Part shown: positions 11,801-21,482 of the stretch, piece by piece
How the letters are laid out: every line of letters starts with the position of its first letter
Position numbering within the stretch: the first letter of the stretch is position 1
From: Heterotrichella gracilis
Taxonomy: Eukaryota > Sar > Xanthophyceae > Tribonematales > Xanthonemataceae
Direction of reading: 5' to 3'
Assembly (NCBI GenBank): GCA_032358255.1
Contig: JAULBX010026163.1
Span: forward strand, 62,001-126,000
Length of the DNA stretch: 64,000 nt
Translations under genes and position numbers: made by a program
Notes under the pieces: model-generated
Databases searched by the model: none
The model's input: only the letters and a program-made list of their open reading frames with translations
Told to the model about the DNA's origin: nothing

Positions 11801-13818
11801 TCAAGTCCAGGTGGCGGTGGCTGCAGGGCTAAAAACGTAGGGGCCCAATCGCTTATACGTAGCGGGAAGCGTGCAGGCTCAACCACATGTCAATCTATAC
11901 ACAACGATAGCCAAAACAGTCCACACCTCTAATAACCCTCTATCCACCGCCCTGGGCACATTTACTATAATATCCGCACCTTTAGTTGAGGCGGCAGCGG
12001 TCGCACCGGCTCCACCAGTAGGGGCCCAATTGCCTTCATGTTGGGGGGTAGCGGGCGGGGCCAATCAAATGCGAAATGTGTGTTGTACAGCATGAAACGT
12101 ATCAATTTCCGACATTCGAAGAAATTCACGAGGTAAGGGGTCCCAAGATTGTACCATAGGCTGGGGACCATAATGAACCCCTCGATGGCCATGGCTTTAC
12201 CCCACACAAGGGTGTTGTACAGACGCTGCAGGAAACCCTGCCCAGAGGTGAAAATGAGTGTGGGAGGCTTGGCATAATCTCAGTAAGGGGAAGACAATGG
12301 TTCTGGATGCAGGACTATGCGCGTGCAAGTTCAAGTGATGCACACTGACGCAATCAATGAGCGATTAAAGGTGCGATTGGCAAGCCAGGCTGGGATACAG
12401 GCCATACGCCATTAAAGTGTGTTGTGCACATTCGGGTTGCAGCACCATTGGCTAGGGTTTGCTATTGTCAGGACCTTGCCACCTCTCATTCACGTGTGGT
12501 TGTATACAATAGGGTGTAAGGCAAAAGTCATACAGCTAGGTTAACCTAAAGGGTATTTACCCCCCTTACCATGTGGGTAGGCAATCCCGAGCCAAACTGG
12601 GGATTGTACGTTAGGGGGTTGGGCACATTTCCCAGGCGGGTGGGCCCTGTGGGGTCCAAAATGGGGGTGGCAGAGAGGGTCACCATTGGGATCAGGAGGT
12701 GGTGCCCCATGGCAAATGTGCACATGTAGACGGTGTCCCCCAGAAACACATCTGGCTGGAATTCCTGGGGGGTAGCAAGGGGGCACAAAGCAGCATGTCA
12801 GTTGGAAATCATGAGAATTCTGAAATTTCCGAAACCCGATCGCAGGGACTCAAACCCTATTTACTATACCCTGGCCCTAACACCCTCACACATGCACAAG
12901 TACCATTTTCTGACAAGAAGTGGTTGAGATGTGACGCACTAAAAACTTTACCCTATCCTCACGCACCTCTATCTGCTTCAGTAAATCCCCATCCTCCATC
13001 GTATCAAGGCACATGCGGTTGAACTCCCCCAACCCCGCTAGCAGTGATTCAAATCCTCCCCTGAACCTATTACGCTCCCAGATTGCTTTGAAGTGCGCCC
13101 TGGTGTAGGCTGTGCTGTAGGGTAGCAGCTGGAGACCCTCTAGGGTAACGTCAAACCTGGCTAGGGTCTGCTGGTCTTCCGAGGGGAGCACAATCTGTGG
13201 ATGGAGAGGGGAGGTGTGGGTGGGTAGTGGATATGGGAGGTGGAATGAGTGGGGGGCTGCTGCGTGGTATTGCATGGTTTTGATGGAAATAAACAACCTA
13301 TTCTGGGGTTCCAACAAGAACACGTGCTGCAACGGAAGGCAGCGCCAGGGTGTCGACCTGGAAAACCCTACCAAAACCCTAGCCACCCCCCGATTCAACC
13401 CTAAAGTCCCGTTGGTTCAGAGATCGCATGTATCAGGCGTACCGTGAACTTGTGCCCCCTTGCCACCAGCTCCTTGCCCACTTTTTCTAGCGCCACTACG
13501 TTTGCACCCCTAGAAACCCTATCAACACCCTAAATAAACCCTACTAAACCCCTCTCAAAGCCTGAGGCCACGTACCATGAACTTGTGCCCCCTCGCCACC
13601 AGCTCCTTGCCCACCTTCACCTGTAGGAAGGCGTGCGTGGGCTGCAGGGGCAGCGGCAGCGCAAGTATGTTTGCTCCCCGGCACAGCTGCGGTATGCTGC
13701 TTGCGAGCATGAGTAGGGCGAGGCTGACCAAGGCGGGCAATGGAGTGGAGTGGGGGGTGTGGGAGAGGAGGCGGCGGGTGGCTGGTGACCTGGCGGTGGT
13801 GGTGGTGGTGGTGGCCAT
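8806..13818 (-). CDS. Membrane-anchored UDP-glycosyltransferase (GT1 family), about 10 exons
   Basis: GT1 enzymes move a sugar from a UDP-sugar to small lipophilic acceptors. Exons (approximate): 13818-13576, 13194-12967, 12764-12570, 12237-11980, 11625-11559, 10942-10812, 10510-10421, 10088-9968, 9565-9449, 9026-8806. Exon 1 gives a Thr/Arg-rich N-terminus, a hydrophobic stretch (ALVSLALLMLASS, signal peptide) and the PTHAFLQVKVGKELVARGH segment, where the His is in the place of the catalytic His. Later exons show GFVYVSFGTI, the donor-binding block FLAHGGTGGVHE with GVPLVGLPLVGDHYDN, and a C-terminal ADWVEHVI followed by a membrane span (VWVLLVGVGWGLWWVV) and a basic tail. That plan is the ER-anchored one known from animal-type UGTs rather than soluble plant UGTs. 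The donor loop has DH where DQ is usual. It lies between two cyclase-like genes; the substrate is unknown. Confidence 0.85.
9795..9865 (-). repeat. Donor-side echo of UGT exon 8
   Basis: The exon 8 end that encodes the LALDTSRITPG segment and its donor (real copy 9968-10020) is repeated in the next intron with CACCTG.CGTGATGCGGCTG kept almost intact. Similar echoes of exon 9 (9228-9310) and of the last exon (9080-9195) are present in the same gene. Confidence 0.8.
11307..11372 (+). repeat. Interstitial telomere-type (TTTAGGG)n cluster
   Basis: Roughly eight to nine imperfect TTTAGGG units lie head to tail within a UGT intron, with variants TATAGGG, TTTATGG and TTAGGG. This is the longest uninterrupted run seen in the window; shorter runs of one to three units are scattered through most introns up to about 57 kb. 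It sits between two exon-edge echoes. Confidence 0.85.
11395..11515 (-). repeat. Donor-side echoes of UGT exon 5
   Basis: Two degraded copies of the FGTICSVG-coding exon end (real copy at 11559-11585) lie downstream in the intron, at about 11405-11440 and 11490-11520. They are separated by telomere-like TTTAGGG filler. Confidence 0.7.
13441..13491 (-). repeat. Donor-side echo of UGT exon 1
   Basis: Copy of the KVGKELVARGHKF coding end with its GTAC/GTAG-type donor, about 125 bp downstream of the real exon end at 13576. The space between the copies is CCCTAAA-rich. Confidence 0.75.
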
Positions 13819-15200
13819 GGCTGGTGCAGTGGTGTGGGGTGCCGTTGCCGGCGGCAGTGGGGATGAGGTGGATGAGGTATGTGCTATGTTCTGCTCCGGA
13901 GTGTAGTAGTGTGGCTGTGGTGCTATCTGTGCCTGAGTGGGTGGTGGTGTGGCTGGGGGATGGAGGTGGGTGGGGAGAGCAGGGTCCTCACTCCAGTGCA
14001 GCCTTCCCCTCACTGCACCGCTGACAACCCCTGCGCCATGCACTGGCACGCATGCTGCTGATCCCCATTGCTGTATCTGTGCGGGAGCAAGTTGTGTGGC
14101 TAGCTGTGCGTTGCCTCGGCACAGCCCTCTGAGCACTTGCAAAACTTGCACACACAGTGGGTTCTGGAGAGTTGGTTCTGTCTAAGCACAGTGGTCACGC
14201 TCTAGGGTTCGAGGGTTCTAGGAACATTGAGTCACAACAGGTGCCAGGAGATATGGGCGAGCTAGAGGCAAATGAAAGGAGCAAAGCCGGTTGTTTTAGG
14301 ACAAGCCTCCACATGGTATCCAGCCACACACTTCGCCCCAACCCTTATCTATTTAGAAACAGCTGTGGTCCGGGAGGGCTTAACCCTACAACCCTACAAA
14401 CCTGGGAACTCCTGAGCCTGTGGCGTAAGTTGCCCTTTGCACTGACCTTGGTTTTGGCTATGCATGCGTGCTAAACGTCAGCGCATCTAGTTAGAGCAAG
14501 CCTTTGTCCCTTGCGATGCAACCCGGGAGCCTGGCGTATAGCTAGTGGAAAGGTGGGAGGAAAGTGAGGGTGGCGCAGCTGACGTGGACCGCTGTGAGAC
14601 GCAGGGTTTATGCTTTTGTGCACCCACAAAGCAGAGTGCCTATCCAGTTGGAAGGTCAAAAAAGGGAAGGAAAAAACAGGAAAAAACGCAGGTCACGACG
14701 GTACAAGCTTAATCACGAGTGATTATCGGTGATACACATCTCTTAAGAGGTTAGTGTTCGCGACGTATGTTTTATTACTAAGCTTTGGGTGGTCAGTGGG
14801 GAGGTCAGTGCAGTCTGGGTAACTCGTGTCGTCCGAGGAATCCATGTGGCGGGGTTTGTTCCCTCAACATGCTATTTGCGCTGTGTAGCAAGTACCCCCG
14901 CTGTTGTATGCTGGACGTCTGCTTCGTTTCCGAGTAATACGCCTGCTGTTGGATAGTATTTTGACTTTGGTCGCTCCTCTTCGTAAGTCACACGCATGCA
15001 TGCATGTGGGTGAATGCATGCATATGCCCAAAGGAATCTCACCTCACGTCCGTTGCCAGTGACAGCTCGCGCTTCTAGGTTAGGGTTTAGGGTCTAGGCA
15101 AACACCGTGGCAAGCCGCAACGCCTAGTTAGCAACACACGCTTTGCACACTTTGGAGTTCTTACGCAACGTGTGGATCGGCTGCAAGAGCCCCAATCGCA
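13819..15200. other. Divergent spacer between the UGT gene and cyclase B
   Basis: The two genes point away from each other, so this about 1.4 kb stretch should hold both promoters. The frame upstream of the chosen UGT start stays open to about 14151, so a longer N-terminus is possible but would bury the signal peptide. A GCATGCATGCATG run lies at 14993-15025. No gene was recognised. Confidence 0.4.
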
Positions 15201-18200
15201 ATGGGGTGTACTGCACTAGCCAGGCAAATCCAGCCTGCAGCCCAGGGTTGGCAGCCAAGCCACACAAAAACCTTAACCAGACCCTCCCCAAGGCATTTCA
15301 CACGCTCCAAGCGCACCCATGGCACCACCCACCGGCATCACCTATGTTTGGCTCCCTGTGCGATGCTGGCAGGCATGGAGCCAGACCTCCTCACGAAACA
15401 GGTATGCCATATTGCCACTGGGGCAGCACTGTGTCTAGGGTTTTGGTTCCAGGCTCTAGGGTTTTGGGTGCGGTGTTGGCAGGCATGGTGCGCAGCACTA
15501 CAAGGTGCAGGCCTTAGGGTTTTGGTGCAGGCTTTAGGGCGGAGGCCTTAGGGTTTTGGAGGGAAAACGTCCTAAACTGGTCATTCCACAAGCACGGTCA
15601 TGACCCCTGCAGGGGTTGGTGCTGGTTAGGGTTTAGGGTTTGGGATCTAGGGCCTGTCTAGTAGCAACTCACAAGCTGATCTGAAACACCCTTGCTCACT
15701 ACCACCTAGGTTGCGCCTAAGGCCCCAAACCCTTGCGTAGGGTTCCATGCTGACCACCCAATACCCTTGCGCAGGGTCGCAAGTCCTACACCAACCAGCC
15801 GCCACTGACCAGCCTCCTCCCCTCCCCGCCCAAGGGGGGCACGACAGCGGATGTGTGTGTGGTGGGGGCAGGGCCCGCGGGTTTGGCCATCGCGGGGGAG
15901 CTTGCAGCACTGGGGCTCAAGGTGGTCCTGGCAGGTGGGGGGGAATACCCTAACGGAAGCCTAGATGCACCCTTTATTGCCGGGGAGGCTGGGGATGACA
16001 GTGTTGCTGGCAGGTTGGGGCATGGAACCCTATGTAAAATGATAAATGTAAAGAGGCACGTGTGTGGTAGGGCCAGGGCCTGCGGGGCTGGCTATTGGGA
16101 GGCGGGTGCGGGTTTCAGGCGAAACCCTAAACCCTAGCGCATTGGTCATACCCTTGTTGAGCGGCAACATGACCTATGCCATGTGGACCAATAAAATCCT
16201 CTTGCAAACCCAAAACCCTACCCGACACCCTACCCAAAACCCCGAACTGAAATCCAATATTGCAGCTCGCGACCTCCCCTTCATCAACACCTACGCCATG
16301 TGGACCGATGAGATTGCTGGGCTGGAGTTGGAACACACACACAACACCACATGGGAGGACACGGTAGGGCAACACAATACCCTACTCATAAGCACATGGC
16401 GTAAACCCTGAGCCCTGAACACTAAACCACAACACCACATGGGAGGACACGGTCGGGCATAGCCGCACCCTATTTATAAGCACATGGCGTAAACACAAAG
16501 CCCTGAACCCTAGACCGCAACACCACATGGTAGGACATGGTAAGGCACCGCATTGCTCATGATTACACCTGATCGCATCTGATTAGGGGTGAGGAGGACT
16601 GGGAAACCACATCTTTGAGTTTTCAAAGGCTTTGGGGCAATCGAATGCATGTCACATCGTTGAAGATTGCATCCCTATGCCAGGCACTGCATGAGAATAC
16701 TGTGGTGAGGGGCAAATTTCGAATAAAGATGGTGGAGTAGGAAACAAATCGTAATCCCTTTTCCATCATAACACTTAAAACGCAACAATATATTGTGTGC
16801 AGGTGTGCTATTTTGAGGAGGGCAAGGAGGTGCGCACGGGTAGGAGCTACACCAGGCTGTCGCGGCACAAGCTGAGGCAACACCTGGCGGAAAAGTGCGC
16901 TGCAGGTGGGGATTGCATTTCCTTTGTGCTGGGATGAGGAAATCCTTCACATGTGCAAGAATGTGATGGAACATTCTTGGTTATGTTCCTTCACATATGC
17001 AAGAAGGTGAAGGAGCATTCTTGGTCATGCTCCTTCGCGTATGCAATATGACCAAGAATGTGCCTGAGTTCGTTCTTAACCTGAATGGTAAGGAAATGTG
17101 TGCGGCAGGTGGGAGTAATATATAGGAGAGGTCACCTCAATTGTAGCAGGGGAGATCGTATCTGACAAATAGCAACGTATGCCTTGTTAGACCTAAATCT
17201 TTAGCCCCAAACCCTAAACTGTATACATGGCATCGTCGCAATGTGGTGAGACAGTGGCCGACTTTGAATGTTTGTGCCGCAGGGGGTGTGGCATTTGTGC
17301 CAGGGGACGTTACCTCAGTAAGCCAAGAGGAGCCAAAATCTCAATGGGAAACTCATGAAAGTACTTCCGATGTGCCGGTGGGAGGGTGGGGCTCCCTGGT
17401 GGAAGTGGAAGGGGGAGTAACCATCCGCACAAGGTGGGGAGGTGAACCCTAAACCCTACATCCTAAACAGTTGGGGCAAGGTCGGCATTGGAGTTTGCCA
17501 TCGATTGTTGCCCATATGATGGTGTACACTGCTGTCATGTTATGGTGGGCCCTAAACCCTAAGCCTTGAACACCGCTGTAGTGGTAAACCCTGAACTCGT
17601 AATCTGCAACACTGCTGTCCAGTGTGCATGCAGTTTGCAAGCGCAGCACATGCGATTGCAGGTGATTGCACCGGGGGAAAAGTGCCCTGCAACATGAACA
17701 ACAATGCGCACACATTCCAGTTCTTGCCCGCTATCCCACTCCAACCATGCACCCTCCTGCAGGGCGGTGGTGGTGGCGGCAGGGGGCGCGGCCGCCTCCA
17801 AATTCCTCAGATTCGAGCCACACGCTCCCCCAGCCCCCCTCCAAACCGCCTATGGCATCTACGCCAGGGTGGAAGGCTATGACAAGTGGTGCGACCCAAA
17901 TGCCATGAATTTCCAAGATTTCCGGATGGCCTACAGCGGGACAGGGGCCAAGGGGCCCATCTTCGACCCCCGCCGCGACACCCCCAGTTTCCTGTACGCC
18001 ATGCCCCTTGCCAATGGGAGCGTGTTACTCGAGGAAACATGCCTGGGGGCCCATAAACCGATCACATTCAGGGAGCACAAGGCGCGCCTGGAGAGGCGCC
18101 TGGCAGCGATGGAGATTAAGGTGTGGGGATGGGGGATGGAGGGGGGGAGGAGTGGGGGGGGGGAGAGCGAGCGCCAGGACTGTGGATGCACCTTAACCGT

Positions 18201-20585
18201 ACGTCACTAAGGCACGTGGTGCGGAGATGATGGTAGTGTTGCAAAGGGCCTTTGTAGGGTGAACCCGAGAGAAGCTGCTCCAGCCAACAGATTGTGTTAA
18301 ATTAGGGTTTAGGGTTTAGGGTGCAAGCAAGGAACAGCACCACCCAGATGTCTGCCCAGGTGGAGCACACAGAAGGTGAGTCAGCTGGCTAGGCATCAAA
18401 AGCAGCAGATTTGAATTTCGAATTCGAATCAGTACTGAGGGCACCATACACCGATACCGTACAGCCAATAGCAAAGCTGTGAGCGTGCACCCCGCTTGAC
18501 CATATGGAATGGAATGGTAGACTGTGTTGCTACTGTTGTACATTGATTGAGCTGATCAGTCGTGCTGCTGAGACTGTGCGTCCTCGTCGTCAGTGATGCC
18601 TGCAATGTCAGCAAACGCTGTCGTCAGTCACAGCCCTGATGATGACTTTGCAGTCAAAACCGATGCCGATGACGCACATTCTCAGCAGCAGGACAGCGCA
18701 GCTAGACATATAGGACAATAGGAACCCACAACCAACCATGCAATAAGGTCAAGCGTGGCACAATCACAGGCGTGGTATAGGCTGTACGAGATGGTTGCCC
18801 TTAACTAGGATCTCACTAGGGTTTTTCCCGCAGGTGGTTGAGGTTATCGAGGAGGAGTGGCTTTCCATCCCCATGGGGGGTCCCCTCCCCTTGACACCAC
18901 AACCCTACATGGGGTTTGGGGCAGCCGCTCGCCTCATCCACCCAGCTACAGGCTACTCGGTTGCCCGCAGGTAGGGTGCTCTCGTTTTGCGTAAACCCTG
19001 GGGTAGGGTTCTGATGCGCACACGCGGGATCAAATATTTAAAAGATTAAAATTGTGGTTTCACCAAACAGCTGCCCTTGGGATTATCCTATCAAATCTGA
19101 CCTGCCTGCCTTACGAATTTACTTATTTAAATAACAAATATTAAACTGTTTTGCCCTCTCTACAGCCTGCGGGAGGCCCCTCGGGTTGCAGCCGCCATTT
19201 TGGTGTAAACCCTAACCCGTAAATCCCGAGCCCTAAACGGGTTTGATTTTCGTACCCTGATTGCAGCCTGCGGGAGGCCCCTCGAGTGGCAGCCGCCATC
19301 GCCGCAGGGTTGGAGTCAAGCGATGGGCAGGCGGCGGTGGGTGGGGCGTGGCGTGTGCTGTGGCCCCATGATGCGTACCGCCAGGTGGGTGGGGATACCC
19401 TAACCTAGGGTTTGCAGGAGTTTAGACGGGGTTTACCCTTGTGTAGGGCTTGGGGTGTGGCACGTGCTGTGGCCCCATGATGCGTCACAGGTGGGTGATA
19501 CCCATGTGCAGGGTTTTAATGCTTTGTCGTAGGGTTCTCACGCGTTTGGGTTTTGAGCATTGTCGTGGGGTTTGTAGTCCTTGCTTGGGGTTTGGTCACG
19601 CTGGTGAGGCTGAACCCTACCAAAACCCTATCAAAACCCATGGAACCCCTTTCTACACCTTAAGGTCAACCCACCCATGCCCATGTCGCAGGCCTCCTTC
19701 CAGGTGTTTGGCATGCAGCTGCTAGCGGGGCTGAACCTTTCTGAAACCCATACAAAACCCTGCCATGCCCTACACCAGGGTCCACCCGCTCCATTGCCAA
19801 CGAGGGTGATACCTAAAAACAGTATTGCTTTCCAGGACCTTGTATCAACACTTGAATGCGCCCCCCAACCCCCCCACCCCCAATCCCGTGCAGGCCTCCT
19901 TCCAGGTGTTTGGCATGCAGCTGCTTGCAGAACTGCATCCACAGAAAGCTTGCCGACGCCTTATTAAAACCCTGCCCAAGGGTTTCGGGTCAAGACCATG
20001 CCCACACCCTACTTCAATTCTCGCCCTCCCATGCCCCCCGCAGGCCTCCTTCCAGGTGTTTGGCATGCAGCTGCTTGCGGGTCTGAAGCATGGCCACATG
20101 GTCAGCTTCTTCAAGGCCTTCTACAAGCTGCCACCTAGCTTCTGGAAGGTACGCCAGCCCTGAAGTTACAGGAACCCTGGTTTGCATTTTGACATGTTTT
20201 CTAGCTCGAGTACACATGCTGCATGTGACATGGGCAATATTTTGAAGCCATTCGGTGTGTGCATCGGAAACCCCTGACAGGGTATGCGGAGCAGGGCTAC
20301 GCCCCGCATCCTTGAGGGACCAGCTGGGGTAATAGCCCTACAAGAATACCCCTTTAGGTTAGGACCAAGGATTTTCCACACCACCTGCAGGGCTACGTCT
20401 CCCACGACCTCTCCGGTGCCCAGCTGCTCCTGTTTGCGCTGATGATGAGCGTGTTTCTCCCCCCTTTGACCAACCTGGCGCTGGCGCGCCACGTGGTGAC
20501 CCACCCCTCCACGCTGTACCTGCTCAGGACCTATATTGTGGCGGGAAGGAATACACAGAAATCTGTGACAGAGGATTTGCCCTAG
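15201..20585 (+). CDS. Lycopene cyclase-like protein B, about 9 exons; 5' exon uncertain
   Basis: Second member of the FAD-dependent plant lycopene cyclase family. Exons from the FAD domain on (approximate): 15775-15934, about 16266-16367, 16803-16905, 17281-17430, 17762-18120, 18834-18971, 19266-19384, 20044-20151, 20391-20585. Motifs: GAGPAGLAIAGEL, NTYAMWTDEI, GRSYTRLSRHKL, TAYGIYARVEGY, FLYAMPLANGSVLLEET (the catalytic LEET is intact here), EEEWLSIPMGG, GFGAAARLIHPATGYSVAR, and a hydrophobic C-terminus. EEEW and HPATGYSVAR favour an epsilon-cyclase-like origin, PMGGPLPL also recalls beta-cyclases, so ring specificity is open. An ATG at 15201 starts a basic, Ser/Thr-rich stretch ending at a donor near 15402 that could be a transit peptide, but its phase does not fit the 15775 exon, so the N-terminus is unresolved. 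Confidence 0.82.
16368..16545 (+). repeat. Donor-side echoes of cyclase B exon 3
   Basis: The exon end AACACCACATGGGAGGACAC plus its GT donor (real copy about 16348-16367) recurs at about 16430-16452 and 16518-16540. Each unit also carries a CATAAGCACATGGCGTAAA intron block, so the repeat period is about 80 bp. The last copy is the most degraded. Confidence 0.85.
18561..18693. repeat. Imperfect hairpin 1 (arms about 50 bp) in a cyclase B intron
   Basis: Left arm about 18561-18610 and right arm about 18644-18693 are reverse complements at roughly 80% identity by eye, sharing the block TGCTGCTGAGA.TGTGCGTC. The loop is about 33 nt. It could be a small-RNA precursor, an inverted-duplication remnant or a MITE core; no terminal target duplication was recognised. 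Confidence 0.7.
19163..19200 (+). repeat. Acceptor-side echo of cyclase B exon 8
   Basis: A copy of CAG^CCTGCGGGAGGCCCCTCG, the start of the SLREAPRVAAAI-coding exon, lies about 100 bp upstream of the real one at 19266. It reads into an in-frame stop and CCCTAA filler. Confidence 0.8.
19688..19932 (+). repeat. Two acceptor-side echoes of cyclase B exon 9
   Basis: The acceptor and exon start encoding ASFQVFGMQLLA occur three times: at about 19691, 19893 and 20044. Only the third continues into LKHGHMVSFFKAFYKLPPSFW and a donor, so the first two are echoes. The copies are nearly identical over about 40 bp, suggesting recent origin or conversion. Confidence 0.88.
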
Positions 20586-21482
20586 TCTAGGATTTTGCCC
20601 TACTCTAAGAGAACGCTGGCTGCTGGGAATTTCAAATCCAGCTGGTTCCAGCTGGATACCATGTGGCAAAGCAGAGCCTTGTCTTTTCTTCGACGATGAG
20701 CAATGATGCCATCCTTTTGCGGGCATTGCATGCAAGGCATTGGCTACTACCTTGAAGCCCTGCCTGTGCCGTTCTGGCTGGCGGTGATGTCTCGGTGCAA
20801 GCCAGTGGCCCATACCTCCCGGCATTGTGCGTCCCTTTTATTTTTTCTTTCTAGCAAGCTTACTTTAGGGGGCAAATATATTCACAGACGCATGTGAGTA
20901 ATTCAAAACTTTGCCCTTGACATATTGTGCACTGCTGGCATCTGATATTGTAGCCATGTGGCAATGCTATTGTATATATTGTCAATCCAAGTCCCAAGTC
21001 ATTCAAGTGCTAACTGAACGCACAGCTGCATCCGCAGGCGCAACTGTCCAGTAACTGGCAAGCCTTGAAGTACTGGCAAATTGCAATGCAGCAGCTGTAC
21101 ATGCCGACAGTCTGCGTGTACCTGATTCTATGACTTCTTGAATTTACTCGATCACCGAATGGTACAGTAGATTCTGCCACTGGTAAAAGTAAATGTACTG
21201 ACTATCCAATAGTTCACTGGGTGGGGTGCTCGCTACTAGTTCATGATGCATGTGCTCCTTTTGTCTCCTCCTCGTCTGCCTTGGCGGGTGCCAGGGTGGC
21301 TAGCTCAGTCATGCGCTCTGCTCGACTGATGACTCGCCTCTTGCCCACACATTCCCCGTAGGCCCAAACCGTCCAACACTCCCAGTGTGGTGATCGCTAC
21401 GCAAAGCTGCTACAGCCGACCCTCTGCCCAGGTACGACAACTGATCATCCAATAGCACACTGGGTTGGGTGCTGGCTATGCA
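20586..21482. other. Convergent spacer with an echo of the START gene's last exon
   Basis: This spacer lies between the 3' ends of cyclase B and the START-domain gene. At about 21250-21345 a degraded copy of the latter's terminal coding exon is visible (GTCTCCTCCTCGTCTGCCTT followed by GGCGGGTGCCAG.GTGG), placed in the 3' flank. The rest holds no recognised gene. Confidence 0.55.

Noticed and set aside
14993-15025. GCATGCATGCATG run as an origin or RY seed-type element
   Set aside because: It is a simple alternating repeat; similar CATGCATG runs occur at several other places.
20166-20825. 219-residue minus-strand open frame
   Set aside because: It is the antisense of the last cyclase B exon and its 3' flank.
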